From assembly GCA_041605955.1 (NCBI GenBank), contig JBFIXI010000078.1:1-17608 (forward strand): 17,608 nt of DNA, in the 5' to 3' direction. This stretch comes from JAHEJX01 sp041605955. GTDB lineage: Bacteria > Actinomycetota > Acidimicrobiia > Spongiisociales > UBA5794. Of the stretch, positions 1-9,750 are shown in pieces. Below the pieces are notes generated by a model. That model was given only the letters and a program-made list of their open reading frames with translations. It was not told the DNA's origin and did not search any database. Both the position numbers and the translations under genes were made by a program. Position 1 is the first letter of the stretch, and each line of letters opens with the position of its first letter.

Positions 1-32
1 CGCTCACGAGCGGCGACGACATCGACCGTCAT
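1..32 (-). CDS. Start of a divergent gene, cut by window edge
   Basis: Reading the minus strand leftward, ATG at 32-30 opens a frame MTVDVVAARER that stays open to the window edge. A strong Shine-Dalgarno-like GGGGAGGA (complement of 38-45) lies 5 nt upstream, which is why this start is preferred over the ATG at 36-34, whose frame stops after ten codons. Only ten full codons are visible, so no function can be given. The gene is divergent from comF, and the roughly 75 nt between them would have to hold both promoters. Confidence 0.35.
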   Translation of the reverse strand, partial: MTVDVVAARE

Positions 33-119
33 TCATTCCTCCCCTTTTGCCCGTGGCGCACACGATAGACCACCCTGAGTAGCCGTGAAGGTCCAGTTTG
101 AGGTATGGCGAGCTGACTA

Positions 120-740
120 GTGTGCCGTGCCGCCGGCCCCTGGGCGAACACTCTGGATTGGGCGTGTACCAGTGCGTACGGTGTGCCCATGCCCGTCTGT
201 GTGGCCTGCGGCCAATGGGGATTGCGTCCGTTGTGTCTCGATTGCCGGCGGCGGATGCGACCGGGCGGCGCCGCGTTGCTGGGAGACGTCCCTGCTCGCT
301 TTGCCCTTCACCATTCGGCGACGGGTCGTCTCTTGGTGCACCGGCTCAAATACCACGGGCTGGCCGCCGCCGCCGATGTGCTCGCAGGGTTGATGGCACC
401 TTTGCTGCCTCCCGCTCCGGCCGTTTTGGTTCCCATTCCGAGGGCGCCGGCGCGGCGCATTCTCTACGGCGTGGACCCGGCATGGGAGCTGGCGCAGCGG
501 CTTGGGAAACTGGCGCACGTGCCGGTCGTCAAAGCATTGGCGGCGCCGCTGTGGTGGCCGCGCCACGCCGGACGACCCGATCCGGAACGATTGGCGCCGA
601 GGTTTCGCCTGCGCCAGCCGCTGGCCGCACCGGTGGTGCTCGTGGACGATGTCATTACGTCAGGAGCGACGGTTGGCGGCGCCGTGGCTGCCATTCCAGG
701 GCACATAGCCTCTGTATTGGCAGCTACCTCGCCGGTATGA
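120..740 (+). CDS. comF: ComF-family phosphoribosyltransferase
   Basis: This 206-aa protein has the two parts of the ComF family. The first is an N-terminal four-cysteine zinc-binding motif (C27, C30, C39, C42). The second is a C-terminal type I phosphoribosyltransferase fold whose PRPP loop reads VVLVDDVITSGAT (about 172-184). In naturally competent bacteria ComF helps process incoming single-stranded DNA; elsewhere the same family is also linked to DNA repair and its substrate is unknown. The start is uncertain: GTG at 120 keeps the usual short stretch before the zinc motif, while ATG at 189 would start only three residues before C27. Neither has a clear SD. No other competence gene is visible, so a role in transformation is not shown here. 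It stands alone, 235 nt before hpf. Confidence 0.8.
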   Translation: MCRAAGPWANTLDWACTSAYGVPMPVCVACGQWGLRPLCLDCRRRMRPGGAALLGDVPARFALHHSATGRLLVHRLKYHGLAAAADVLAGLMAPLLPPAPAVLVPIPRAPARRILYGVDPAWELAQRLGKLAHVPVVKALAAPLWWPRHAGRPDPERLAPRFRLRQPLAAPVVLVDDVITSGATVGGAVAAIPGHIASVLAATSPV

Positions 741-803
741 TTGGCCCATCGAAGGGGCTAACCGCCTCAGGGAGGCTGCGTGACGGCACGGCCGAATGGC
801 ATG

Positions 804-826
804 CTACGGTCGGCACCCGACCGTAG
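804..826 (+). terminator. Perfect 10-bp hairpin downstream of comF
   Basis: CTACGGTCGG, loop CAC, then CCGACCGTAG: ten uninterrupted base pairs with a three-base loop, 63 nt after the comF stop. There is no T-run behind it. It may be a U-less terminator of the type proposed for actinobacteria, or a symmetric protein-binding site. Confidence 0.4.
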
Positions 827-860
827 ATGGCCGTGGCGGCGGTGTGCTTGCGGAGCCTTC

Positions 861-891
861 TTGGCACCCTCGCTCTCGCTGGCGCTACTGT
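861..891 (+). promoter_or_regulatory. Possible hpf promoter (weak)
   Basis: TTGGCA (861-866) and TACTGT (886-891) are separated by 19 nt and lie between the comF hairpin and the hpf leader hairpin. The -10 box matches the consensus at only three positions and the spacer is long, so this is a tentative placement. If correct, the leader RNA would be about 78 nt and would include the terminator-like hairpin at 923-954. Confidence 0.2.
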
Positions 892-922
892 GCTGTGCTG
901 CGAGGCCCATGGTCCCCAAACT

Positions 923-954
923 GCGAGCCCTCGGGTCAGGAGGCTCGCGTTTTT
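923..954 (+). terminator. Terminator-like hairpin just before hpf
   Basis: GCGAGCC (923-929) pairs perfectly with GGCTCGC (942-948) around a 12-nt loop, followed by G and five Ts (950-954). This is a classic intrinsic terminator shape. It ends only 7 nt before the hpf Shine-Dalgarno, leaving no room for a promoter after it. It is therefore either a comF read-through terminator upstream of an overlapping promoter, or a transcription attenuator in the hpf leader. Confidence 0.55.
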
Positions 955-961
955 CGCGTTC

Positions 962-969
962 GGAAGGAG
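962..969 (+). promoter_or_regulatory. Shine-Dalgarno that fixes the hpf start
   Basis: GGAAGGAG lies 6 nt before GTG 976. The frame is open well upstream of this point, but that part has no ribosome site and no resemblance to HPF, so this site decides the start. Confidence 0.7.
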
Positions 970-975
970 TCGCTA

Positions 976-1524
976 GTGGACGTTCGAGTGCACGGTCGCA
1001 ACATGAGTGTTCCGGCCCAGCTGCAGGAGCTGGCCGACGTGCGGGTGCGCCATGCAGGGCGCATTCTCGACGACGGAGTGGCCGCAGACGTGGAGTTTTC
1101 CGAGCGGCGCAATCCGCGCCAGGGCGATGCCCGCTATCGCGTCGAGATCACCAGTCACACAGCGGGACACACTGTGCGAGTCCAGGGGGAGGGTCCCGAC
1201 GATCGGACCGCGCTCGACCGCGCCTTGGAGAAGTTCGAGAAGCAGCTGCGCCGGCTGAAGGAGCGCCTGATCCACCGCTCGCGCCCCAGATCCAACAAAG
1301 TTCTCAATGAGGAGCTAGATACCTCCGATGAAACCCGAAGCGGCGAGTTCGACATAGTACGAACGAAGCGCTTTGAGATGCGGCCGATGACGCCAGAGGA
1401 GGCGGCGCTACAGATGGAGATGATTGGACATTCGTTCTTCTTCTTCCTCGACGCCGACACGGGCAAGCATTGCGTGCTGTATCACCGCGACGACGGCTCA
1501 CTAGGACTAATAGAACCTCAATGA
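976..1524 (+). CDS. hpf: Long-form ribosome hibernation promoting factor
   Basis: This 182-aa protein begins at GTG and has the two-domain layout of long HPF. Residues about 1-100 form the ribosome-binding HPF/YfiA domain, starting VRVHGRNMSVPAQLQ. After a linker, residues about 127-182 form the C-terminal dimerisation domain with the family signature RTKRF, then MTPEEAALQMEMIGHSFFFF and a terminal DGSLGLIEP. Long HPF binds the 30S decoding region in stationary phase and joins two 70S ribosomes into inactive 100S dimers through the C-terminal domain. Its stop TGA overlaps the ATG of the response regulator (ATGA at 1521-1524), so the two are probably translationally coupled. A terminator-like hairpin directly before its ribosome site suggests control in the leader. 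Confidence 0.93.
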   Translation: MDVRVHGRNMSVPAQLQELADVRVRHAGRILDDGVAADVEFSERRNPRQGDARYRVEITSHTAGHTVRVQGEGPDDRTALDRALEKFEKQLRRLKERLIHRSRPRSNKVLNEELDTSDETRSGEFDIVRTKRFEMRPMTPEEAALQMEMIGHSFFFFLDADTGKHCVLYHRDDGSLGLIEPQ

Positions 1525-2171
1525 TTCGATTGCTCGTAGTTGACGATGTACCGCTATTTCGGGCCGGCTTGACCTCCGCGCTGCGTGATGCCGGCTTTGA
1601 TGTGGTGGGGGAAGCGGAAACCGCCGAAGGCGCCGTGGCCACGGCGGAGAGCCTGCTGCCGGATCTCATTCTGCTCGACGTGCTCATGCCCGGTCTGTCC
1701 GGGCTCGAAGTCGTCGAGAAGTTGAACGCAGTGGCCCCGGACTCTCACGTCATCCTGCTGACGGCCAGCGAGTCCGAAGAGGATCTGCTGTCCGCGATCA
1801 AGGCAGGCGCCCGCGGGTACATCGTCAAGGACATGCCCTTCCCGCAGCTGGTCGACTCAATCTCCGCGATCACCCGTGGCGGCGCTGTCGTCTCCAGCCA
1901 GATGGCAGGGAAGCTCTTCGACGTCACCCGGCAGTTGCTCCGTCATCAGGAGCTGTTGGCCGCGCGCAAGCCGACACTGACTGGACGGGAGATCGAGGTG
2001 CTGCAACTCGTGGCCAGGGGCTTGACGAGCAAGTCGATCGGTGAAGAGCTCTTCATCTCCGAAAACACGGTGAAGAACCACATCCGGAACATCCTCGACA
2101 AGCTCGGCCTCCACTCTCGAAACGAAGCGGTCCTCTACGCCGTTCGGGAGAATCTGATCTCGATCGGTTAG
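1521..2171 (+). CDS. NarL/FixJ-type response regulator
   Basis: This 216-aa protein has an N-terminal receiver domain (about 1-120) with the acidic pair D8 D9, phospho-acceptor D53 in LILLDVLMPG, switch T81 and K103. A C-terminal LuxR-type helix-turn-helix (about 153-210) contains LTGREIEVLQLVARGLTSK and ISENTVKNHIRNIL. All receiver residues needed for phosphorylation are present, so it should be a phosphorylation-controlled DNA-binding regulator. No histidine kinase is in the window, so its partner is unknown. It starts in the hpf stop codon and is followed after 3 nt by the HEAT-repeat gene, placing it inside a four-gene operon with an HD-GYP enzyme. Which promoters it controls cannot be read from the sequence. 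Confidence 0.92.
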   Translation: MIRLLVVDDVPLFRAGLTSALRDAGFDVVGEAETAEGAVATAESLLPDLILLDVLMPGLSGLEVVEKLNAVAPDSHVILLTASESEEDLLSAIKAGARGYIVKDMPFPQLVDSISAITRGGAVVSSQMAGKLFDVTRQLLRHQELLAARKPTLTGREIEVLQLVARGLTSKSIGEELFISENTVKNHIRNILDKLGLHSRNEAVLYAVRENLISIG

Positions 2172-2174
2172 GCC

Positions 2175-4136
2175 ATGGCCCGCGACGGCGCAATGGATCC
2201 GGCCGCGGAGCGAGCCCTGGCCCTGATCGAAGCGCTTGGGACCGCATGGACGACCTTCACGCTCTATCCCGATCCGTCGCAGCAGCCGGCGTTCACACGC
2301 GCGGTTGTCGCGCTTGCCGAGCCGCTGACTCCACCCGTCGTTGTCGGTGTTGGCCCGGGCCGCTTCCTGCTCGGAGACGCGGAGTTGACAACACGGCGCG
2401 AAGGCGCCGAGCGGCTCGCGCGTGAGCTGTTTCTGCACGACATCGAGCAGATCAGATTCGTAGGCGGCACGACGCTGGACGGCCTGCTGGGCTTCTTTCG
2501 TGCCGTCGCCCTCTCCGACTCGCACGTGCGCGAGCTCGGGGGGCTGCGTCCCGTGGTGCGCGAGATCCCAGCCACCGGTATCCAGGTGTTACCGCGCGGT
2601 CTTCTCGTGTTGACCGACGACGGAAGCGGCCGCCCGGCCTACATCCTCACCGAGAACATGTCGCCGGCGGCAGTGGCCGCCTCCCACGGGGCCGATCCGG
2701 ACGAGATTGCCGCCTTGCTCCTCGCCGAGGACAGCCCCGAGTTCAGCCCTGAGGAGTACTTCGCCGGTCTGTGGGGATTGCACGATCAGGCCAGTCCGCT
2801 CGCCGACGAGGAGCTGCTGACCGCTGCCGTCCTGCGAGAGGGCGACAACGACCCGTGGCGTGAGTTTCGCGCCTTTCTCGAGTCCTTCTTCTTCCTTCCC
2901 AGGGATCTCCAGCTGGGGGTGCTCGAAGCGGTTCTCCAGGACGCCACCGACGAGCATCATCGGCTGTTCCTCGATCAGCTCACTGACACCGAGCTGAGCA
3001 GCTTCTTACCCGAGTTGTCGCCAGTCGGGGCGGAGTCGTTGCGGAGCTATGCGGTCACCGTGGCCGAAGAGACGGGCCGGCCCGTGTCGAGCGCGTTCGG
3101 CCTGGTGGACGAGGACATGCTGCCTGCGCAGCAGGCAGTCTCCGACCGTATAGCCGAAGTTCTGGCCACCGTGAACCGCGATCGGCGGGGCCATGAGCAG
3201 CTCTTGCAGGCGCTGCGGGAAGAGATGACCCAGCCAATTGACAACGAGTTGTTGGCCGGCGAAGTGCTCCGCGGCCTGTTGGAGTGCGAGGCGCGTGACG
3301 ACCGTTTTGCCCGCGTTGTTCGGGTGTGGACCGGCCGGATCACCAGACATCTGCGCGTCGGGGCCCTCGAAGCTGCCCAATTGCTGCTCGACGACGTGAT
3401 GAGGGAGCCGCCTTACCCGACAGAGCGGGGCCCCCAAGTCCGCGAGGGTCTCAACAGGTTGGGCAATCCGGACATCCTGAAATACGTGCTGGATGCCGAG
3501 GACGGTGAAGAGCTGTCCGATGAGGCGACTCGATTCTTGGGCACCATCGGCACTTCGGCGACCGATGCGCTGGTGACCATGCTCGGCGAGGCCGGCGATC
3601 AGCGGACCAGGCGGAGCCTCACTGCGTTGCTAGTTCCGGCGGTGAGTGAAGATCCGATGTGCCTCGACAAGTACCTACTCGATGAGCGGTGGTACCTACT
3701 GCGCAATCTGGCGATCGTGCTGGGGCGGACCGGCAAGCAGACAGCTGTGGCGGCGGTGCGCCGGCTATTGAGCCACGACGACTACCGGGTCCGCGCCGAG
3801 GCGCTGCGCTCGCTGGTTCGTCTGCAGCGCGACGAAGCGGCCTCGACGGTTCTCCGTCTTCTCACCGATCCGCACCCGATCGTCCAAGAAGCGGCCGCCT
3901 CGCTGGTGAAGACCGTCGCATCACCGTCCTTCGAGGTCGCGCTCATCAAGGAGATCGAGGGCGGCAAGCATCCTCGCGAAGTGATGGTGACCCTGGTCGA
4001 GGCCTTGAGCGCTCGTGGCACCGACACGGCGCGTCGCGCCATCGCCCGCCTGGCACGCAAGAAAGTCGTGCTGCGCAAGCGAGACCGGGAGCTGCGGGCA
4101 CATGCGCGCCGTCTGACTACGGAGGAGGCGGCATGA
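2175..4136 (+). CDS. HEAT-repeat protein of a signalling operon
   Basis: This is a 653-aa, mostly helical, acidic soluble protein with no signal peptide or membrane segment. Residues about 17-112 resemble the N-terminus of the next protein (HD-GYP): both have a helix ending in LYP plus a nearby proline, then a strand pair and an alternating helical segment. Residues about 505-625 are HEAT-like repeats, with units such as LLSHDDYRVRAEALRSLVRL and LLTDPHPIVQEAAASLV. HEAT repeats normally build protein-binding scaffolds, and no catalytic motif is visible, so a scaffold or adaptor role is inferred. ATG 2175 is used; ATG 2193 is an alternative, and neither has a strong SD, fitting re-initiation 3 nt after the regulator stop. 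Its last codons carry the SD for the HD-GYP gene, and the stop overlaps that start (ATGA). Confidence 0.8.
   Translation: MARDGAMDPAAERALALIEALGTAWTTFTLYPDPSQQPAFTRAVVALAEPLTPPVVVGVGPGRFLLGDAELTTRREGAERLARELFLHDIEQIRFVGGTTLDGLLGFFRAVALSDSHVRELGGLRPVVREIPATGIQVLPRGLLVLTDDGSGRPAYILTENMSPAAVAASHGADPDEIAALLLAEDSPEFSPEEYFAGLWGLHDQASPLADEELLTAAVLREGDNDPWREFRAFLESFFFLPRDLQLGVLEAVLQDATDEHHRLFLDQLTDTELSSFLPELSPVGAESLRSYAVTVAEETGRPVSSAFGLVDEDMLPAQQAVSDRIAEVLATVNRDRRGHEQLLQALREEMTQPIDNELLAGEVLRGLLECEARDDRFARVVRVWTGRITRHLRVGALEAAQLLLDDVMREPPYPTERGPQVREGLNRLGNPDILKYVLDAEDGEELSDEATRFLGTIGTSATDALVTMLGEAGDQRTRRSLTALLVPAVSEDPMCLDKYLLDERWYLLRNLAIVLGRTGKQTAVAAVRRLLSHDDYRVRAEALRSLVRLQRDEAASTVLRLLTDPHPIVQEAAASLVKTVASPSFEVALIKEIEGGKHPREVMVTLVEALSARGTDTARRAIARLARKKVVLRKRDRELRAHARRLTTEEAA
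4121..4128 (+). promoter_or_regulatory. Shine-Dalgarno fixing the HD-GYP start
   Basis: GGAGGAGG lies 4 nt before ATG 4133, inside the end of the HEAT gene. The frame is open far upstream without a ribosome site, so this decides the start. Confidence 0.75.
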
Positions 4137-5470
4137 CCGAGAAGCTGACCGGGGCATGGCTCAAGTCGCTGCGCCGACTCGCTCGTCAGGTCAGCCTGTA
4201 TCCCACCGGACACCCGTTGACGATGGAAGCGCTGATGGCGTTGCGCGGCGCTACCAACGACCTGGTGCCGGAGGGAGGTCAGGTGGTCATCTCGGCGATC
4301 GAGAACGCTTTCTTCATGAACCGGACGATCCTGCCCCACGTCTCACTCGAGTACCACTCATTCATACGGGAGCTCGAAGAGCGCAGCGTCGAGTCCATGA
4401 CCGCAGTCCATCCGGTCACCGATCAAGACCTGGTCGATCTGGCGGCGTTCCTCGCCAACGTGTCCAGCGACTTCCCGGCGGACGGGTCAATCCTCCTCAA
4501 CGAGCGTTATCTCACGCCGGAGGATCTGGAGGCGACGCCGACCTCTGAGCTCCGTCGCTCGTATGTCTCTAGCCTCGACGCTTTGCGGAATGTGACCGGG
4601 GCGATGCGGGCCACTGGCCGTTTCGAGATCGCCCCGGTGGTGACCGCTGTCGAAGGCCTGTTCGAGCAATCGATGTCCCAGTCGAGCGCCAGCTTGCTGC
4701 TATCGACCGTCAAGAGCCACGACGAGTACACCTTCTACCACTCGGTCAACGCATGCATCCTGGCGCTGGCAATCGGCCGCATGATCGGGATCGGCAGGCA
4801 TCACCTCGTCCCCATTGGGGTCGGAGCCGTCCTGCACGACATCGGCAAGACCGCAGTGTCGACATCGGTGCTCAACTACCCGGGCCGGCTGAACGAGGAG
4901 CAGTGGAAGGAAATCACCATCCACCCCCAGGAGGGGGCGCTCGCCATTCTGGCTGCCGGTGGGCCGGGGAGTGAGATCTCGGCGACCGTGGCCTTCGAGC
5001 ACCATGCGCGCTTCGACGGTGCCGGTTACCCGGGCATTCAACGGGAACGACGACCCCACGTATACAGCCGGCTGGTAGCAGTGGCGGACACATATGATGC
5101 GATCACAACCCGCCGCGCCTATCGGCGGGCGGAGACGCCCAACCACGCTCTCGACGCGTTGCTGCGCGGGGCGGGCAGCGGTTACGACCCCGACTTGGTG
5201 CGGACGTTCATCGACATGATGGGTATCTATCCGCCGGGATCGATCCTGGAGACACCGTCGGGCGCCCTGGCCGTCGTGATCAGCAAATCGAGTGAGCCGG
5301 GCGGTCCGCTCGACACCCTCTTGGTGCGCGACCCGGCGGGGCGGGACATCGACCCGGAGCCCTTAGCGCTGCGCCCCGAAGACGTGACACGCCAGCTGTT
5401 GGCCCAGAACGTCGATATCGACCCGGCAGCGCTCCTCGAGAGCGTCGAATCGTCGGCAGTGCGCGCCTAG
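4133..5470 (+). CDS. HD-GYP phosphodiesterase, likely c-di-GMP specific
   Basis: This 445-aa protein has an N-terminal module (about 8-108) shared with the preceding HEAT protein, then a linker and an HD-GYP domain (about 190-365). The catalytic set looks complete: H203, the HD pair H235-D236 in VLHDIGK with K239, H264, the EHHARFDGAGYPG motif at 289-301 (H290, H291, D295, GYP 298-300), and D319 in VADTYDAIT. HD-GYP enzymes open cyclic di-GMP to pGpG or GMP at a two- or three-metal centre. No membrane segment or receiver domain is present, so the N-terminal module is the only candidate input domain. It is the last gene of the hpf operon. No diguanylate cyclase is in the window, so the c-di-GMP assignment rests on the intact GYP motif. 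Confidence 0.88.
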   Translation: MTEKLTGAWLKSLRRLARQVSLYPTGHPLTMEALMALRGATNDLVPEGGQVVISAIENAFFMNRTILPHVSLEYHSFIRELEERSVESMTAVHPVTDQDLVDLAAFLANVSSDFPADGSILLNERYLTPEDLEATPTSELRRSYVSSLDALRNVTGAMRATGRFEIAPVVTAVEGLFEQSMSQSSASLLLSTVKSHDEYTFYHSVNACILALAIGRMIGIGRHHLVPIGVGAVLHDIGKTAVSTSVLNYPGRLNEEQWKEITIHPQEGALAILAAGGPGSEISATVAFEHHARFDGAGYPGIQRERRPHVYSRLVAVADTYDAITTRRAYRRAETPNHALDALLRGAGSGYDPDLVRTFIDMMGIYPPGSILETPSGALAVVISKSSEPGGPLDTLLVRDPAGRDIDPEPLALRPEDVTRQLLAQNVDIDPAALLESVESSAVRA

Positions 5471-5523
5471 GCAGTGGGTGCGAAGTGGCGCCGGGCGCGG
5501 ATCCGATTGAGCGGAACCGTCGT

Positions 5524-5538
5524 TAACATGCCCACCTA

Positions 5539-5541
<3 letters not shown>
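5524..5541 (+). promoter_or_regulatory. Leaderless-type promoter at secA
   Basis: TAACAT (5524-5529) fits the TANNNT -10 pattern, and the secA ATG (5539) begins 9 nt later, about where transcription would start. No SD is present in front of the ATG and no good -35 box is seen. Confidence 0.5.
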
Positions 5542-8184
<2,643 letters not shown>

Positions 8185-8222
8185 ATCACCTGACGCCGCC
8201 GCCTCGTAGCTCCAGGGTGCCC

Positions 8223-8677
8223 ATGGTCCGCTGCGGCCACCTCCCGGATCTACGCGGAGCGTGGGAAGCTTGTGACTTGGGCGCTCCCTGCGGTGTCTGA
8301 AGGGCAGATGGCCACATCGACGGAACACTCACCTACTACCGGATCGCCGCCGAGGTAGATATCGCGTGGCGAGATGAGGGGGGTGCAACCCGTCTCTGTT
8401 GGCGCACTGTGGTTGTGACGGGCTGCGCCGACTCGACGGCGTATCAGCCAGTGGGTGTCCAGGCATCCCTGGGGCAACTCGGGGTGGTTGCGATCTACTA
8501 CCAGTCGACCCGTGCGGCGACGGCGGCGATTGCGACCTGGGACAACGGGATGTCGAGCGAGGCGGCCGTCATATGGGACAGCGGCTCAGCTCTCGGCCGT
8601 GCGCGGTCGCGGTGCCGGTGAGCTCATCGCTGGCCACCTTCGATCTCGAGCCAACCTCGACTCCCCCCAACCCCTGA
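8223..8677 (+). pseudogene. Decayed, frameshifted coding remnant, family unknown
   Basis: No intact gene fits this 455-nt stretch, yet it reads like former coding sequence. One frame is open from 8301 to 8621, with protein-like content such as GTLTYYRIAAEVDIAWRDEG and QLGVVAIYYQSTRAATAAIA. It has no ATG, only a late GTG at 8409. Upstream the same frame runs from ATG 8223 to a TGA at 8298-8300. Near 8600 the plausible coding signal moves to another frame (AVAVPVSSSLATFDLEP) and ends at TGA 8675. A single indel around 8595-8605 would join these. I do not recognise the family. Alternatives are assembly errors in a live gene, or chance openness in GC-rich DNA. No insertion sequence or repeat flanks it. 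Confidence 0.35.
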
Positions 8678-8683
8678 TCCACG

Positions 8684-8697
8684 GCGGCTGAGGCCGC
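8684..8697 (+). terminator. Small hairpin before the unknown membrane-protein gene
   Basis: GCGGC, loop TGAG, GCCGC: a five-bp hairpin 7 nt after the end of the decayed frame, with no T-run. It is weak evidence for a U-less terminator of that remnant. Confidence 0.2.
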
Positions 8698-8802
8698 TAG
8701 CAGAGCGTCGGGCTGGACGGCAGTCATGGGCAGCTTCCAGGGCGGGCTTCCAACCCGCTCACGACGACCCCGTGCGCTGCGCCCGCCGGGCGTGAACGCC
8801 TG

Positions 8803-8818
8803 TACCCTTTCCCCCATG
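8803..8818 (+). promoter_or_regulatory. Leaderless-type promoter at the unknown gene
   Basis: TACCCT (8803-8808), preceded by TG, lies 7 nt before ATG 8816. There is no SD. This TANNNT box decides ATG 8816 as the start over the in-frame ATG at 8726, whose extra 30 residues are arginine/proline-rich and unconvincing. Confidence 0.45.
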
Positions 8819-9703
8819 TCTTCGAGACAGATACCGGCCGAGGAGTGGGAGCGCCCACCGGCCCGGGACGTCGTTTCCGAAAGGCTGCAGCAGCTCTCCA
8901 GCGACGATGTCGAACGCATCCTGGAGCGGGCGATCGCACTGGAAGCGGAAGCCTCTCGTCCCGGCGCGGACAGTATCGACGCCGACACGCTGGGGCGGAT
9001 TGCTGACGAGCTCGGCATCGAGCGGCGCCACCTGCGCCAAGCGATGGCAGAGGAGCTGCTTCGAATCGAGGAGGAGGACCCGGGCTGGCTGTCTCGCAAC
9101 CTCATGCCCCGCTCGATTGCCGAGAGCCGCACCGTCGCCGCCTCGCCCGACAAGGTGCGAGCCGTGCTCGATTATTGGCTATCGACTCACGAAGGAATGC
9201 GCAAGCGCACGGGTAACCTCGATGAGGCGACCTGGCATCGCGACGGCAGTCCTCTGGTTGCGATCAAGACCGCCCTCAAGATGACGCAGGGCGACGGCTC
9301 GCTACGCAGCGTGCGCTCGCTGAGCGACTCGATCAAGCCGCTGACGGTGGGCAATCAGGTCGTCAGCGTCGAGGCGGACACGTCGAACCTCAGGCAGCTG
9401 GCGATTGGGTTGCTCGTCGGCAGCGGCCTGCTCGGCGCCGCTGCGGTTGGAGTCTCGACCGGTCTCGATGCGGGCGGCTTCGGGGTTGACAACGTGGCCG
9501 CGGGGGTGGCCGTGACCGCCCTGACGGGGGGCGGAGTCTGGTTGGGTTTCCGCATGTGGGGCCAGAAGTTGCGAAGAGCGGTCGCTCGCGTTGCCGATGC
9601 CGTTGCCCACCCCCACCTCGTCAAGGTCGCCGAATCGGTGCCGCAGCGGCTCAACCGGTTCCTGGCTCAGCTGCGCATGATCGGTGAAGAATTGCGCCGT
9701 TGA
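8816..9703 (+). CDS. Unrecognised protein with two membrane helices
   Basis: This 295-aa protein was not matched to a named family. The N-terminal part (about 18-85) is charged and helical, with a helix-turn-helix-like run IDADTLGRIADELGIERRHL (54-73), a type of segment often seen in front of small membrane domains. The middle (about 95-190) looks soluble. Two hydrophobic glycine-rich segments (about 194-216 and 226-247) should form a membrane hairpin. They are followed by a basic amphipathic tail (about 250-295), probably cytoplasmic. There is no signal peptide. It sits between secA and prfB, 44 nt before the prfB ATG. A membrane-tethered regulator or envelope-associated protein is possible, but the function is unknown. 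Codon use matches its neighbours. Confidence 0.75.
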   Translation: MSSRQIPAEEWERPPARDVVSERLQQLSSDDVERILERAIALEAEASRPGADSIDADTLGRIADELGIERRHLRQAMAEELLRIEEEDPGWLSRNLMPRSIAESRTVAASPDKVRAVLDYWLSTHEGMRKRTGNLDEATWHRDGSPLVAIKTALKMTQGDGSLRSVRSLSDSIKPLTVGNQVVSVEADTSNLRQLAIGLLVGSGLLGAAAVGVSTGLDAGGFGVDNVAAGVAVTALTGGGVWLGFRMWGQKLRRAVARVADAVAHPHLVKVAESVPQRLNRFLAQLRMIGEELRR

Positions 9704-9730
9704 CACGACCGGGTTGGCCCTCGTGCCGGT

Positions 9731-9750
9731 TAGCATCTCGCCAAGTTATG
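9731..9750 (+). promoter_or_regulatory. Possible leaderless or short-leader promoter at prfB
   Basis: TAGCAT (9731-9736) lies 11 nt before ATG 9748, slightly farther than at secA or smpB, giving a leader of zero to about four bases. No SD precedes the ATG. Confidence 0.35.

Noticed and set aside
34..36. Alternative minus-strand ATG for the edge gene
   Set aside because: Its frame reaches a stop after ten codons, while ATG 32-30 stays open and is better spaced from the ribosome site.
98..826. 242-residue plus-strand open frame over comF
   Set aside because: It is arginine-rich, low in protein-like pattern, and overlaps comF in another frame, where the zinc and PRPP motifs are clear.
9700..9705. 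Perfect TTGACA as the prfB -35 box
   Set aside because: The spacer to TAGCAT is 25 nt, far too long, and it overlaps the previous gene's stop codon; no -10 box lies 16-18 nt after it.
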